Below the pieces are notes generated by a model that worked only from the letters and a program-made list of their open reading frames with translations, ran no database searches and was not told where the DNA came from. This document shows, piece after piece, positions 25,648 to 34,634 of a stretch of DNA of 64,000 bases (positions are counted from its first letter, which is position 1; the number at the start of each line of letters is the position of its first letter). The position numbers and the translations under genes were made by a program. Origin of the DNA: Gemmatimonadales bacterium (lineage in GTDB: Bacteria; Gemmatimonadota; Gemmatimonadetes; Gemmatimonadales; GWC2-71-9); contig DATAOI010000001.1 in NCBI GenBank assembly GCA_036265815.1, positions 1-64,000 of the forward strand. Direction: 5' to 3'.

Positions 25648-27036
25648 ATGAGCACCACCCTCGTCTCCGACGAGCGCGCCGCACGCAATCGTCTCCTCGC
25701 CCGCGCCCAGGAGATCGGCCAGGCGGAAATGGCCCGGCTGCTCGCCCGCACCAGCGGGTCCGCTGAGCTGTTCCAGCGGGCGCGCCGAATCCTTCCCTAT
25801 GGTGTGGTCTCCTCGTTTCAGAAGATGCAGCCGTATCCGATCTACGTCCGCCGGGGCAAGGGCAGCCGGATCTGGGACCAGGACGGGGCGGAGTATCTCG
25901 ACTTCCACGGGGGGTTCGGGGCGATGGTGCTGGGCCACGCCCATCCGCGGGTGGTCGAGGCCATTCAGCAAGCCGCTAGCCAGGGCACCCACTTCGCGGT
26001 GACTACGGAGGCCGCGGTGGCATTCGGCGAGGAGATCTGCCGCCGCTTCAAGCTGGAGATGCTGCGGTTCGCCAACTCCGGAACCGAAGCCACCATGGAC
26101 GCGATCCGGGTGGCCCGGGCCGCCACCGGGCGGGACGTGGTCTGCAAGATCGAAGGCTCCTACCACGGGCACCACGACAGCGTGATGTTCTCGGTCATTC
26201 CCAACGCCGACACCATGGGAGGTCGCGAGCGGCCGGCGAGCGCGCCGGTCTCCAAGGGGATGGTCAAGGACGCCTCGAAGTACATCGAGGTGGTGCCCTT
26301 CAATGATGCCGGGCATCTGGAGCGGGTCTTCGCCGAGCGGGGTAGCGAGATCGCCTGCCTCATCATGGAGCCGGCGATGATGAACCTGGGCATCGTGCTG
26401 CCCCAGCCGGGGTACCTGGAGCGGGTGCGGGAGCTCTGCACCCGGCACGGCGTGGTCTTCATCTTCGATGAGATCAAGACCGGATTCACCATCGCCCCGG
26501 GCGGCGCCTCGGAGCGCTTCGGGGTGCAGCCCGACCTCGTCTGCCTGGCCAAGGCCATCGCCGGCGGGCTGCCGGCAGCGGCGTTCGGCGGCCGGGAGGA
26601 TCTGATGCGCCTGATCGAGCAGGGCGTCTCCCAGCAGGGCACCTACAACGGCAACCCGCTCGTGGCGCAGGTGGGCCTGGTCGTCCTCACCGAGCTGCTC
26701 ACCGCCGATGCCTACCGCCACTTCGCCCGGCTCGGCACCCGGCTGGCGCAGGGATGTCAGGCGGCCATCGAGCGCTATCACATCCCGGCACACACCATCG
26801 ATCTGGGCGCCAAGGGCTGCGTCTCCTACCGCCCGACGCCGATGACCAACTACCGGGACTTCCTGGAGACCACGCCGGAGCTCTTCGCCGCGTCGTACCC
26901 CTGGCTGCTGAACCGCGGGATCTTCATGACCCCGGGCGATGAGGAGCAGTGGACCCTCTCGGTCCAGCACACCGACGCGGACGTCGACCGCTACGTCGGG
27001 GTGTTCACCGAATTCTGCGCGGCGCTGACAGGGTAG
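25648..27036 (+). CDS. Class III aminotransferase, glutamate-1-semialdehyde aminomutase-like
   Basis: 462 residues. The PLP Lys is in CLAKAIAGGLPAAAFGG; FANSGTEATMDAIRVARAAT, YHGHHDSVM and FIFDEIKTGF are the GSA-aminomutase/aspartate-aminotransferase-like family marks. It lacks the strict HemL signatures, so a role in tetrapyrrole synthesis is doubtful. Because it is divergent from the polyamine importer with overlapping promoters, an amine or amino-acid transaminase is more likely. Confidence 0.85.
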   Translation: MSTTLVSDERAARNRLLARAQEIGQAEMARLLARTSGSAELFQRARRILPYGVVSSFQKMQPYPIYVRRGKGSRIWDQDGAEYLDFHGGFGAMVLGHAHPRVVEAIQQAASQGTHFAVTTEAAVAFGEEICRRFKLEMLRFANSGTEATMDAIRVARAATGRDVVCKIEGSYHGHHDSVMFSVIPNADTMGGRERPASAPVSKGMVKDASKYIEVVPFNDAGHLERVFAERGSEIACLIMEPAMMNLGIVLPQPGYLERVRELCTRHGVVFIFDEIKTGFTIAPGGASERFGVQPDLVCLAKAIAGGLPAAAFGGREDLMRLIEQGVSQQGTYNGNPLVAQVGLVVLTELLTADAYRHFARLGTRLAQGCQAAIERYHIPAHTIDLGAKGCVSYRPTPMTNYRDFLETTPELFAASYPWLLNRGIFMTPGDEEQWTLSVQHTDADVDRYVGVFTEFCAALTG

Positions 27037-27078
27037 GCGCTCCCCCCGGCACCCCCCGCCGAACAAAGACCGGCAGTA

Positions 27079-27084
27079 TATATT
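27079..27084 (+). promoter_or_regulatory. -10 box of uvrB, probably leaderless
   Basis: TATATT ends 6 nt before the ATG at 27091, so transcription would begin at or next to the start codon. No ribosome-binding sequence fits between. No -35 match is visible. Confidence 0.45.
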
Positions 27085-27090
27085 TCTCCG

Positions 27091-29136
27091 ATGAGCAACC
27101 CACGTTTCGAGGTCGTCGCTCCCTTCGCGCCGGCCGGTGATCAGCCCAAGGCCATCTGCGAGCTCTCCGAAGGCCTCCGTCGGGGCGACAAGTACCAGAC
27201 CCTGCTCGGCGTCACCGGGTCGGGCAAGACCATGACCCTGGCGCACACCATCGCCAGCCACGGGAAGCCCACGCTGGTGCTGTCGCACAACAAGACCCTC
27301 GCCGCCCAGCTCTACGGCGAGCTGCGCCAGTTCCTGCCCAAGAACGCCGTCGAGTACTTCGTCTCCTATTACGACTACTACCAGCCCGAAGCGTACGTCC
27401 CCTCCACCGACGTGTACATCGAGAAGGACGCGTCGATCAACCAGGATATCGAGAGCCTCCGGCTCCGCGCCACCTCGAGCCTGATGGAGCGCGACGACGT
27501 GGTCATCGTCGCCACGGTGAGCGCCATCTACGGTCTGGGCGATCCGGTGGAGTATCGCAAGCTGATGGTGACCGTCAGCCGCGGCGAGCAGCGGGGCCGG
27601 GACGACATCCTGAGCGAGCTGGTGCGGATCCAGTACAGCCGCAATGACGTCAGCTTCGAGCAGGGCACCTTCCGGGTCCGGGGCGACTCGATCGAGATCT
27701 TCCCCGCGTACGCCGAGCAGGCCATCCGGATCGAGCTCTGGGGCGACGAAGTGGAGCGGATCAGCAAGATCAATCCGCTGACCGGCGACACCATCGCCCA
27801 GCTCGACCAGTGCGCCATCTATCCCGCCAAGCACTTCGTGACCGAGCGCTCCAAGATCGAACGCGCGGTCACCCTCATCCGGGCCGAGCTGGCGGAGCGG
27901 TTGACCGAGCTCAAGGCGGCGGGCAAGCTGCTGGAGGCCCAGCGGCTGGAGTCCCGCACCAACTTCGACGTCGAGATGCTGCTCGAGGTCGGCACCTGCG
28001 CCGGGATCGAGAACTACTCCCGCCACCTGAGCGGTCGCCGCCAGGGGGAGCGGCCCGCCTGCCTGTTCGACTACTTCCCGCCCGATTTCCTGGTGGTGGT
28101 CGACGAGTCGCACGTCAGCTTCCCCCAGATCGGCGGCATGTACAACGGCGACCGGGCGCGGAAGCTCACGCTGGTCGAGTATGGCTTCCGCCTGCCGTCC
28201 GCGCTGGACAACCGTCCCCTCCAGTTCGACGAGTTCATGGCGCTGGTGCCGCAGATGCTCAGCCTCTCGGCCACGCCGGGCGATTTCGAGCTCGGGCTCT
28301 CCCAGGGGGTCGTGGTGGAGCAGATCATCCGGCCCACCCACCTGGTCGACCCCGAGGTGGACGTGCGGCCGGTCCGGGGCCAGGTCGACGATCTGCTGAA
28401 CGAGATCCGGATCCGCGAAGCCCGCCACGAGCGGGTGCTGGTCACCACGCTGACCAAACGGATGTCGGAGGATCTCACCGACTACCTGCAGCAGGCCGGG
28501 GTCCGGGTGCGGTATCTCCACTCCGACATCGACGCGATCGAGCGGATGGAAATCCTCCGCGGCTTGCGGCTGGGCGACTTCGACGTGCTGGTGGGGATCA
28601 ACCTGCTGCGCGAGGGGCTCGACCTGCCCGAGGTGTCGCTGGTGGCCATCCTCGACGCCGACCAGGAAGGCTTCCTCCGGTCGGATCGCTCGCTGGTGCA
28701 GACCATCGGACGGGCGGCCCGCAACCTGAACGGCCGGGCCATTCTCTACGCCGACCGGCTGACCGGCTCGATGCAACGCGCGTTGGAGGAGATGGACCGC
28801 CGGCGCACCATCCAGCGGCAATACAACGAGCAGCACGGCATCACCCCGCGCTCCATCATCAAGTCGATGGACGAGGTCCGGCTCTCCACCCACGTGGCCG
28901 ACGCGCGGACCGAGCGGCCGGAGCCCAAGCTGGCGATTCAGGAGCGGGTCGACCTGCACGATCCGGCCAAGCGGGCGGCCATGATCCAGTCGCTGGAGCG
29001 GCAGATGCGCCAGGCGGCCGCCAACCTGGAGTTCGAGCTCGCCGCCATGCTGCGCGATCAGGTGAACGACCTCAAGGCGCTCGGCGCGCCCGACGTGCGC
29101 CGGGGCGGAGTCCCCCGGCTCCGCCGGCAGGCGTGA
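27091..29136 (+). CDS. uvrB: Excinuclease ABC subunit B
   Basis: 681 residues, full length. Walker [13 protein letters not shown]-like [20 protein letters not shown], the damage-contacting beta-hairpin region around [15 protein letters not shown], helicase motif [11 protein letters not shown], and a C-terminal UVR motif ([20 protein letters not shown]) that binds UvrC. UvrB verifies damage in nucleotide excision repair. The stop overlaps the tsaE start (GTGA). Start is supported by homology from the first residues. Confidence 0.97.
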   Translation: MSNPRFEVVAPFAPAGDQPKAICELSEGLRRGDKYQTLLGVTGSGKTMTLAHTIASHGKPTLVLSHNKTLAAQLYGELRQFLPKNAVEYFVSYYDYYQPEAYVPSTDVYIEKDASINQDIESLRLRATSSLMERDDVVIVATVSAIYGLGDPVEYRKLMVTVSRGEQRGRDDILSELVRIQYSRNDVSFEQGTFRVRGDSIEIFPAYAEQAIRIELWGDEVERISKINPLTGDTIAQLDQCAIYPAKHFVTERSKIERAVTLIRAELAERLTELKAAGKLLEAQRLESRTNFDVEMLLEVGTCAGIENYSRHLSGRRQGERPACLFDYFPPDFLVVVDESHVSFPQIGGMYNGDRARKLTLVEYGFRLPSALDNRPLQFDEFMALVPQMLSLSATPGDFELGLSQGVVVEQIIRPTHLVDPEVDVRPVRGQVDDLLNEIRIREARHERVLVTTLTKRMSEDLTDYLQQAGVRVRYLHSDIDAIERMEILRGLRLGDFDVLVGINLLREGLDLPEVSLVAILDADQEGFLRSDRSLVQTIGRAARNLNGRAILYADRLTGSMQRALEEMDRRRTIQRQYNEQHGITPRSIIKSMDEVRLSTHVADARTERPEPKLAIQERVDLHDPAKRAAMIQSLERQMRQAAANLEFELAAMLRDQVNDLKALGAPDVRRGGVPRLRRQA

Positions 29137-29543
29137 TCCGCGAGTTGACCCGCGCCGAGCTCGAGTCGGAGGGCGTCGCGCTGGGCCGCTCGCTGCCCCC
29201 CGGAGCGGTGCTCGCCTTCGAAGGCGAGCTGGGAGCGGGCAAGACCACCTTCATCCAGGCCATCGCGCGCGGGCTCGGCGTCGCCGCGCCGGCCACCAGC
29301 CCGACCTACGCGCTGGTGCACCGCTACCAGGGGCGTCGCGGTCCGGTCTTCCACCTCGATTGCTATCGTCTGCGCTCACCCGAGGAAGCCGCCGACCTCG
29401 ACTGGGAGGGGCTCGCGGCCGAAGGCGATGCCATCCTGGTGGAGTGGCCCCGCCAGGCGGGCGAGTGGTTGCCGCCCACCGACCGGTGGTTCCGGCTGCA
29501 TCATCTGCCCGACCCGGCCCGGCGCGGCCTGGAGATGGTCTGA
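29133..29543 (+). CDS. tsaE: tRNA t6A synthesis ATPase TsaE
   Basis: 136 residues, GTG start overlapping the uvrB stop. P-loop [10 protein letters not shown], then the TsaE motif [12 protein letters not shown] and HLDCYRL. TsaE works with TsaB and TsaD in threonylcarbamoyl-adenosine formation at position 37 of tRNAs that read ANN codons. The next gene, tsaB, begins inside its stop (TGATG), so the partners are translated together. Confidence 0.93.
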   Translation: MIRELTRAELESEGVALGRSLPPGAVLAFEGELGAGKTTFIQAIARGLGVAAPATSPTYALVHRYQGRRGPVFHLDCYRLRSPEEAADLDWEGLAAEGDAILVEWPRQAGEWLPPTDRWFRLHHLPDPARRGLEMV

Positions 29544-30259
29544 TGTGGCTCGCCATCGAGACCGCCACCCAGCGGGCCTCCATCGCGGTGGGCCGCTCCG
29601 CCGGCGACGCGGTAGCGGAGAGCCTCGCGGGTGCACGGCGTCACGCGGCCGGTCTGCTTCCCATGATCGCCGCTCTGCTGGACCGGACCGGGGCGACGCT
29701 CGATGACCTCACCGGTCTTGCGCTCAGCGATGGACCCGGCAGCTTCACCGGCCTTCGGGTCGGCGCCGCGGTGGCCAAGGCGCTGGTACAGGCGCGCGGG
29801 CTGCCGCTCTGGACCGCGCCGTCGCTCATGGTGCGGGCCAGCGGGGTCGCCCGCGAGGGTCACACGGTGCTCGCGGTGGCCGACGCGCTCCGGGGTGAGG
29901 TGTATGCGGCCGCCTATCGCTTCGAGCCAGGGGAGGTCGTCACCCTGCTGGCTCCGTCGGTGTATCGCCCGCAGGTGCTGGTCGACGCGGCGCCGCGTCC
30001 GTCCACCCTGGTGGGCGAAGCATCGCCCAGCGCCGTGGAGCTGCTGGAGCGCTGGTCGGGCTCCCGGCTGGTGGGGCCACCCGAGGGTGCTCCTCACGCC
30101 AGCCAGCTCATCGAGCTGGTGGGGCGCCGTGGCGGCGCAGTCCGGATCACAGCCGTAGAGCGGTGGGCGCCGGAGTACGGCCGGCCCGCCGAGGCACAGG
30201 CACGCTGGGAGGCGGCGCATGGACGCCCCATGCCGGATCCGCTCGGCAGCGCCGGCTGA
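29543..30259 (+). CDS. tsaB: tRNA t6A synthesis protein TsaB
   Basis: 238 residues. The N-terminal ASKHA fold is recognisable in [17 protein letters not shown] and LALSDGPGSFTGLRVGAAVAKAL. TsaB is the scaffold that joins TsaD and TsaE. The last 41 bases overlap the start of rimI. tsaD itself is not in the window. Confidence 0.92.
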   Translation: MWLAIETATQRASIAVGRSAGDAVAESLAGARRHAAGLLPMIAALLDRTGATLDDLTGLALSDGPGSFTGLRVGAAVAKALVQARGLPLWTAPSLMVRASGVAREGHTVLAVADALRGEVYAAAYRFEPGEVVTLLAPSVYRPQVLVDAAPRPSTLVGEASPSAVELLERWSGSRLVGPPEGAPHASQLIELVGRRGGAVRITAVERWAPEYGRPAEAQARWEAAHGRPMPDPLGSAG

Positions 30260-30677
30260 CGCGCCGGCGCTCGTCGGCATCGAGCGCCGCGCGTTCAGCG
30301 ATCCCTGGAGCGAGACCAGCTTTCGGGAGGCGCTTACCTCTTCCTGGACTTTCGGGCTGGTGGCGGAGACGGCGCGTGGGGTAGCCGGCTACCTGATCGG
30401 ACGCGATGTGGCCGGCTCGGGCGAGGTCCTCAACCTGGCGGTGGCCCCCGAGTTCCGCCGGCGAGGCATCGGCAGCGCGCTGCTCCGCGCCGGGATCGTC
30501 GCGCTCCGGCGCCGAAGGGTGGACGAGGTCTTCCTCGAGGTGCGCGAGTCCAATCGTTCCGCTCAGGCGCTGTATCTGAGTCATGGGTTCCGGCCGGTCG
30601 GACAGCGGGCGGCGTACTACCGGAACCCGCGGGAGGACGCGCTGGTCCTCCGGCTGGAGCTGGAGCAGCCTGCGTGA
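30219..30677 (+). CDS. rimI: GNAT acetyltransferase RimI
   Basis: 152 residues, ATG 30219 lying inside tsaB. The acetyl-CoA loop is RRRGIGSALL with the preceding LNLAVAPEF strand, and the end has AQALYLSHGF and AAYYRNPREDA, the RimI pattern. RimI acetylates the N-terminus of ribosomal protein S18 and possibly others. The tsaE-tsaB-rimI order is widespread in bacteria. Confidence 0.9.
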   Translation: MDAPCRIRSAAPADAPALVGIERRAFSDPWSETSFREALTSSWTFGLVAETARGVAGYLIGRDVAGSGEVLNLAVAPEFRRRGIGSALLRAGIVALRRRRVDEVFLEVRESNRSAQALYLSHGFRPVGQRAAYYRNPREDALVLRLELEQPA

Positions 30678-30703
30678 AACCGGGTGGCCGCGCGGACCTT
30701 TGA

Positions 30704-30732
30704 TTGCCGCGCCGCGTCGCGCGGTCTACATT
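30704..30732 (+). promoter_or_regulatory. Candidate ssb promoter
   Basis: TTGCCG (30704-30709), 17 bp, TACATT (30727-30732). The predicted start leaves a leader of about 43 nt with a GGAGG at 30772-30776. Confidence 0.45.
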
Positions 30733-30781
30733 TTATCGGGGTCCGTACGAGCGGGCCTACCCCGGAACCCTGGAGGTGCAT

Positions 30782-31261
30782 GTGAGCCGAAGTCTGAACA
30801 AAGTCATTCTCATCGGGAACCTGGGGGCGGACCCGGAGGTCCGCAGCACCTCGAACGGGTCCCGGGTGGCAACGCTCTCGGTGGCCACCAGCCGGCAGTG
30901 GAAGAACCAGTCCGGCGAGAAGCAGGAGAAGACCGAGTGGCACCGGGTGGTGCTCTGGAACAACAAGGGCTCCACGCTCGCGGACATCGCCGAGAAGTAT
31001 TGCAAGAAGGGCGATAAGGTGTACGTCGAAGGCAGCATCGAGTACCGCTCCTGGCAGGACCGGGAGGGCCAGACCCGCTACACCACCGAGATCACCGCAC
31101 GAGAGCTCATCCTGCTGTCGGGCCGGAGCGACGGCGGCTCCGAGTTCGCGGCCCCGAGCAAGGTCGCCGCGGCCGCCGCCGGGGCGCCCAAGGGCAAGGA
31201 CCAGTCGTTCGAGGATTTCCCCGAAGCGCTCGACGCCGAGGACGACGATCTGCCGTTCTAG
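30782..31261 (+). CDS. ssb: Single-stranded DNA-binding protein
   Basis: 159 residues, GTG 30782, 5 nt after GGAGG. OB fold: SRSLNKVILIGNLGADPEVR, WHRVVLWNN, YVEGSIEYRSWQDREGQTRY. The acidic C-terminal tip DDDLPF, which recruits repair and replication partners, is intact. The linker is rather short and Ala/Lys-rich. It is monocistronic, with a repeat-rich hairpin after the stop. Confidence 0.95.
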   Translation: MSRSLNKVILIGNLGADPEVRSTSNGSRVATLSVATSRQWKNQSGEKQEKTEWHRVVLWNNKGSTLADIAEKYCKKGDKVYVEGSIEYRSWQDREGQTRYTTEITARELILLSGRSDGGSEFAAPSKVAAAAAGAPKGKDQSFEDFPEALDAEDDDLPF

Positions 31262-31264
31262 GGG

Positions 31265-31380
31265 AGGTGGGGCAGGGTGATGCAGGGTGGGGCAAGGTGG
31301 GGCAGGGGTCGTGAGCCATTGGATCGGTTCTTCCACCTTGCCCCACCTTGCCCCACTCTGCCTCACCTTGCCCCACCCTG
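31265..31380. repeat. Tandem decamers in inverted arrangement behind ssb
   Basis: Four 10-bp units of the type GGGTGGGGCA (31265-31304) are followed, after about 26 bp, by five units of the complementary type TTGCCCCACC (about 31331-31380). The arms can pair over some 45 bp with few mismatches, giving a very stable hairpin right after the ssb stop. The remaining intergenic DNA to 31543 shows no gene. It could act as terminator, mRNA end-protector or a dispersed repeat. Confidence 0.7.
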
Positions 31381-31543
31381 CCCCCGGCCGCTTCAACGCC
31401 CAACCACTTCCCGCGCTGGCGCTTAGGGGTTCTCGGCGCACCCTTCCCCCGGTGGCGTTGAACTTGCCTCGTCTGCCCCTGAACCGCGTTCCACGTTCAC
31501 GACCCATCTCCATACCCGACAACGACGTCGCTGGGAGATCCCG

Positions 31544-32809
31544 ATGCCGCGCACGTTCCACCGGAAGTGGCTGGGCATGCTCGCCCTGGCCGTAAGCCCG
31601 ACCCTGGTGCTCGCCCAGGAAGCCACGCCCCAGTCCCACACCGTCCGGCAGGGAGACACGCTCTGGGACCTCGCCAAGCAGTATCGTGGCGACCCGTTCC
31701 TCTGGCCCGACATCTACCGGATGAATACGGCCACAGTGGCCGACCCGCACTGGATCTACCCAGGGGAAGTGCTCCGTCTGGCCGGCGCCGATACCGTCCC
31801 GTCGGTGCCTGCCACCGACACACCCATCCCGCCGGTCGCCGAGGCGGCCGACACCGTGCCGGCAGTCGCCAACGCCGCGGATTCGTCAGCCGCCGCCACG
31901 GATTCGTCAGTCGCCGCCGCGGATACGGTGCAGGCCGGGGAGCCCGCTGCAGTCACCGCGCAGGCGCCGGTCACTGACAGCGAGGTCAGTCACCAGCTCA
32001 CCCTGGCGCAGCTCACGTCGGCGTCCGCCACCGATGAGGGACCCGCGCCGCTGTTTGCCTCGCGCCGATCCCAGATGCTGCAGGAGACCATCCGGGGGTA
32101 CGTGGAGCAGCCGTATCGACCGCTCCGACGCAGCGAGTTCTACTCCTCCGGATTTCTCACCGAGGGTGAGAACCTGCCGTTCGGCAAGGTGGTGGGACCG
32201 GTGACGCCGCAGCAGATCCGCTCGGAGGGCGGCAACGCCAGCGCGCTGCCCTATTCGCTCATCGCGGTCGAGGCACCGCGGGGCGCCACCTACCAGATCG
32301 GCGACAGTCTCCTGGTGGCCCAGCTCGGCGCCGAGTTGCGGTCCCACGATGAAGTGGTGATGCCCACCGGCCTCGCTCGCGTGGTCGACACCGTGTCCGG
32401 GCGCTACATCGCGAGCGTCGATGCCACCTACGGCCCTATCCGGAGCGGCCAGCGGGTCCTTCCGGCTGAGAAGTTCACTCCGTCGGGCACCGAGCACGCG
32501 GTGCGGGTGAGCAATGGGGTCCGCGCCCGGCTGCTGGGCGGCCCTGGCCGGCAGGAAATGAAAGCGCCCCAGATGGTGCTCTTCCTCGACAAGGGCCGGG
32601 CGGATGGCGTCGCGGCCGGCGATCTGTTCGAGGTCCGGCGCCGGGCGGAGCGGTTGAGCGACGGCAGCCAGCGGATCAACGAGCTGATGGCCACGCTCCA
32701 GATCGTGCACGTACGAGAGCATACCGCTACCGCGCGGATCATGAATGTGGTGTCGCCCGACATCCCGCCCGGCACGGACGCCGTGCAGGTCGCCAAGCTG
32801 CCGAGCTGA
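31544..32809 (+). CDS. Secreted LysM-domain protein
   Basis: 421 residues. A signal peptide ends near VLAQE. One LysM domain lies at about 31-80 (HTVRQGDTLWDLAKQYRGDP, WIYPGEVLRLAG), which binds peptidoglycan. A linker of about 90 residues is rich in Ala, Asp, Thr, Val and Pro. The C-terminal half is globular and unrecognised; a stretch such as LFLDKGRADGVAAGDLFEVRR resembles small surface beta-domains found in periplasmic proteins. The RBS is GGAG 8 nt upstream. It stands alone, closed by a strong terminator. Confidence 0.85.
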   Translation: MPRTFHRKWLGMLALAVSPTLVLAQEATPQSHTVRQGDTLWDLAKQYRGDPFLWPDIYRMNTATVADPHWIYPGEVLRLAGADTVPSVPATDTPIPPVAEAADTVPAVANAADSSAAATDSSVAAADTVQAGEPAAVTAQAPVTDSEVSHQLTLAQLTSASATDEGPAPLFASRRSQMLQETIRGYVEQPYRPLRRSEFYSSGFLTEGENLPFGKVVGPVTPQQIRSEGGNASALPYSLIAVEAPRGATYQIGDSLLVAQLGAELRSHDEVVMPTGLARVVDTVSGRYIASVDATYGPIRSGQRVLPAEKFTPSGTEHAVRVSNGVRARLLGGPGRQEMKAPQMVLFLDKGRADGVAAGDLFEVRRRAERLSDGSQRINELMATLQIVHVREHTATARIMNVVSPDIPPGTDAVQVAKLPS

Positions 32810-32829
32810 GCTTCTCCACCCGATAGGAT

Positions 32830-32870
32830 CGATGCGGCGCCGGGGCATGCCCCGGCGCCGCATCGTTTTT
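32830..32870 (+). terminator. Rho-independent terminator after the LysM gene
   Basis: A perfect palindrome with 18-bp arms, 32830-32865 (centre GCATGC), is followed directly by TTTTT (32866-32870). It separates the LysM gene from the following envelope operon. Confidence 0.9.
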
Positions 32871-32897
32871 CCCGGTTCCTTCCTCGCTTCACGTATC

Positions 32898-32903
32898 TAT
32901 ATT
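32898..32903 (+). promoter_or_regulatory. -10 box of the galE-tol-pal operon
   Basis: TATATT, the same word seen before uvrB and alaS, lies 68 bp before the epimerase start. No clear -35. Between it and the gene an RBS-like GGAGATCCCG precedes ATG 32954, opening a 6-codon frame (MARPSE) whose TGA overlaps the epimerase ATG at 32971, so a coupling leader peptide is possible. Confidence 0.35.
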
Positions 32904-32970
32904 GCGGGGCGGTAGATCGCGACATCCCCCTGGCGTCACAAGCGGAGATCCCGATGGCGAGACCGAGCGA

Positions 32971-33924
32971 ATGAGCCGGCGCGTGCTGGTGACCGGAGGA
33001 GCCGGGTTCATCGGCTCCCACATCGCGGAGGCGTATCTCCGCGACGGGTGGGAGGTCACGGTGCTCGACGACCTGTCGCGTGGTCATGAAAAGAACGTTC
33101 CCGCCGGCGTTCGGTTCGTCCGCGCCGACATCCGCTCGCCCGAGGCCCGCCAGCTGCTCGCCGCCGGCGGCTTCGACGTCCTGAACCACCATGCGGCCCA
33201 GATCGATGTCCGCGTCTCGGTCGACGATCCCGCGCTGGACGCGGGGATCAACATCGTCGGACTGGTCAATCTGTTGGACGGGGCGGGCGCCGGCAGGGTG
33301 AAGCGCGTGGTGTTCGCCAGCAGCGGTGGCGTGGTGTATGGCGACCCCGAGATCATCCCCACACCGGAGACCGCACCCAAGCTGCCGATCTCGCCCTACG
33401 GCGTGAGCAAGCTTTCCGGCGAGCACTACCTCCGGACCCTCGGTGCGTTGCGTGGGTTCGAGGCGGTCGCCATGCGCTACGCCAACGTGTTCGGACCCCG
33501 GCAGGACCCCAAGTCGGAGGCCGGCGTGGTCTCCATCTTCGTCTCCCGGCTGCTCGAGTCCCGGCCGCTCACCATCTTCGGCGACGGGCTGCAGACCCGC
33601 GACTACGTATTCGTGAAGGACGTGGCCCGGGCCAACGTCCTCGCCAGCGGCGCGACCCTGCCTGCCGCCGATGGCCTGGATGCGGCGGCGTTCAACGTGG
33701 CCACCTCGATCCAGCGCAACGTGATCGAGCTGGCGGACGCGGTCGGCCAGGTGATGGGCCGGCCCAAGCCTCCCCGGGAGTTCGCGCCTCCGCGTCCGGG
33801 CGAGCTCCTGCGCAGCTCGCTCGACATCCGCAAGGCACGCCAGGTCCTCGGATGGACGCCCGAGGTGACCTTCGACGATGGGCTTCGCGAGCTGATCGCG
33901 TGGTTCGGAAAGGAGGCCAGGTGA
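32971..33924 (+). CDS. NAD-dependent sugar-nucleotide epimerase (GalE/WbpP-like)
   Basis: 317 residues. Extended SDR fold: VTGGAGFIGSHIAEAYLRDG (NAD-binding GxxGxxG), FASSGGVVYG and the catalytic YGVSK (YxxxK), then RYANVFGPRQDP. It most likely interconverts UDP-sugars (C4 epimerase); dTDP-glucose dehydratases are related, so the substrate is not certain. ATG 32971 fits the family N-terminus. Its stop overlaps the tolQ start (GTGA), tying sugar-nucleotide supply to the Tol-Pal operon. Confidence 0.85.
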   Translation: MSRRVLVTGGAGFIGSHIAEAYLRDGWEVTVLDDLSRGHEKNVPAGVRFVRADIRSPEARQLLAAGGFDVLNHHAAQIDVRVSVDDPALDAGINIVGLVNLLDGAGAGRVKRVVFASSGGVVYGDPEIIPTPETAPKLPISPYGVSKLSGEHYLRTLGALRGFEAVAMRYANVFGPRQDPKSEAGVVSIFVSRLLESRPLTIFGDGLQTRDYVFVKDVARANVLASGATLPAADGLDAAAFNVATSIQRNVIELADAVGQVMGRPKPPREFAPPRPGELLRSSLDIRKARQVLGWTPEVTFDDGLRELIAWFGKEAR

Positions 33925-34634
33925 CGCTGCAGGGGGGAGGCGCCGTTCCGGGTTCGGCGGTCGAGCTGGTGCTCACCGCCAGCGTCGAAACCAAGGTCGT
34001 TCTCTGCATCACCGCCGTCTTCTCGCTGGTCTCGTGGTTCATCATCGTGTTCAAGTGGTGGCAGTTTCGGAAGCTGAACCGGCAGGCGGACCGGTTCTTC
34101 GCCGAGATGGAGCGGACCACCCGGCTGCAGGAGGCCTATCACGCGGTGATGAAGCAGCCGCCGTCGCCCTACAATCGCCTGTTTCGGGAGGCCATCACCT
34201 TCTATTCGGAGCTGCGCCCCGGCGTGTTGCGGGAGGAGCGCGGCGCCGATCGGAGCACCCTCACGCCGACCCAGCTCGAGGCGCTGAAGATGGTGCTGGG
34301 GAAGGAGGTCGCGGCCGAGCGGGATGTGCTGGGACACTACATCCCCTGGCTCGCCACCATCGGCTCGGTGAGCCCCCTGCTGGGCCTGCTCGGCACCACC
34401 CTCGGCATCATCGCGGCGTTCACCGGTATCGCTACCAAGGGATCGGGCAATCTGGCCGCCGTGGCGCCAGGCGTGGCCGAAGCGCTGGTGGCCACGTTCG
34501 CCGGACTCGCGGCGGCCATCCCGGCGGTGATCGCGTACAATCTCTACGTCAACCGGGTGCGGCTCTTCGCCGGCGAGCTCGAAGGCTTCGCCAACGAGCT
34601 CGTCGGCACCATGGCCCGGGAGGGGCTGCTCTAG
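33921..34634 (+). CDS. tolQ: Tol-Pal system proton channel TolQ (MotA/ExbB family)
   Basis: 237 residues, GTG 33921 with AAGGAGG 4 nt before it. Three membrane segments: near 20-45 and about 130-155 and 175-195, with the family loop WLATIGSVSPLLGLLGTTLG and GVAEALVATFAGLAAAIPAV. With TolR it forms the inner-membrane motor driven by the proton gradient. It is followed directly by tolR, tolA/tonB-like, tolB, pal and cpoB, so TolQ rather than ExbB is the better name. Confidence 0.9.
   Translation: MTLQGGGAVPGSAVELVLTASVETKVVLCITAVFSLVSWFIIVFKWWQFRKLNRQADRFFAEMERTTRLQEAYHAVMKQPPSPYNRLFREAITFYSELRPGVLREERGADRSTLTPTQLEALKMVLGKEVAAERDVLGHYIPWLATIGSVSPLLGLLGTTLGIIAAFTGIATKGSGNLAAVAPGVAEALVATFAGLAAAIPAVIAYNLYVNRVRLFAGELEGFANELVGTMAREGLL

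Noticed and set aside
25624-28959. Minus-strand open frame of 1,111 codons
   Set aside because: It lies opposite the aminotransferase and uvrB, which match known families closely, and its residue composition is that of high-GC antisense frames.
31265-31380. Short repeats considered as a CRISPR array
   Set aside because: The units are 10 bp, directly abutting, in two opposite orientations and without unique spacers, and no cas genes are nearby.
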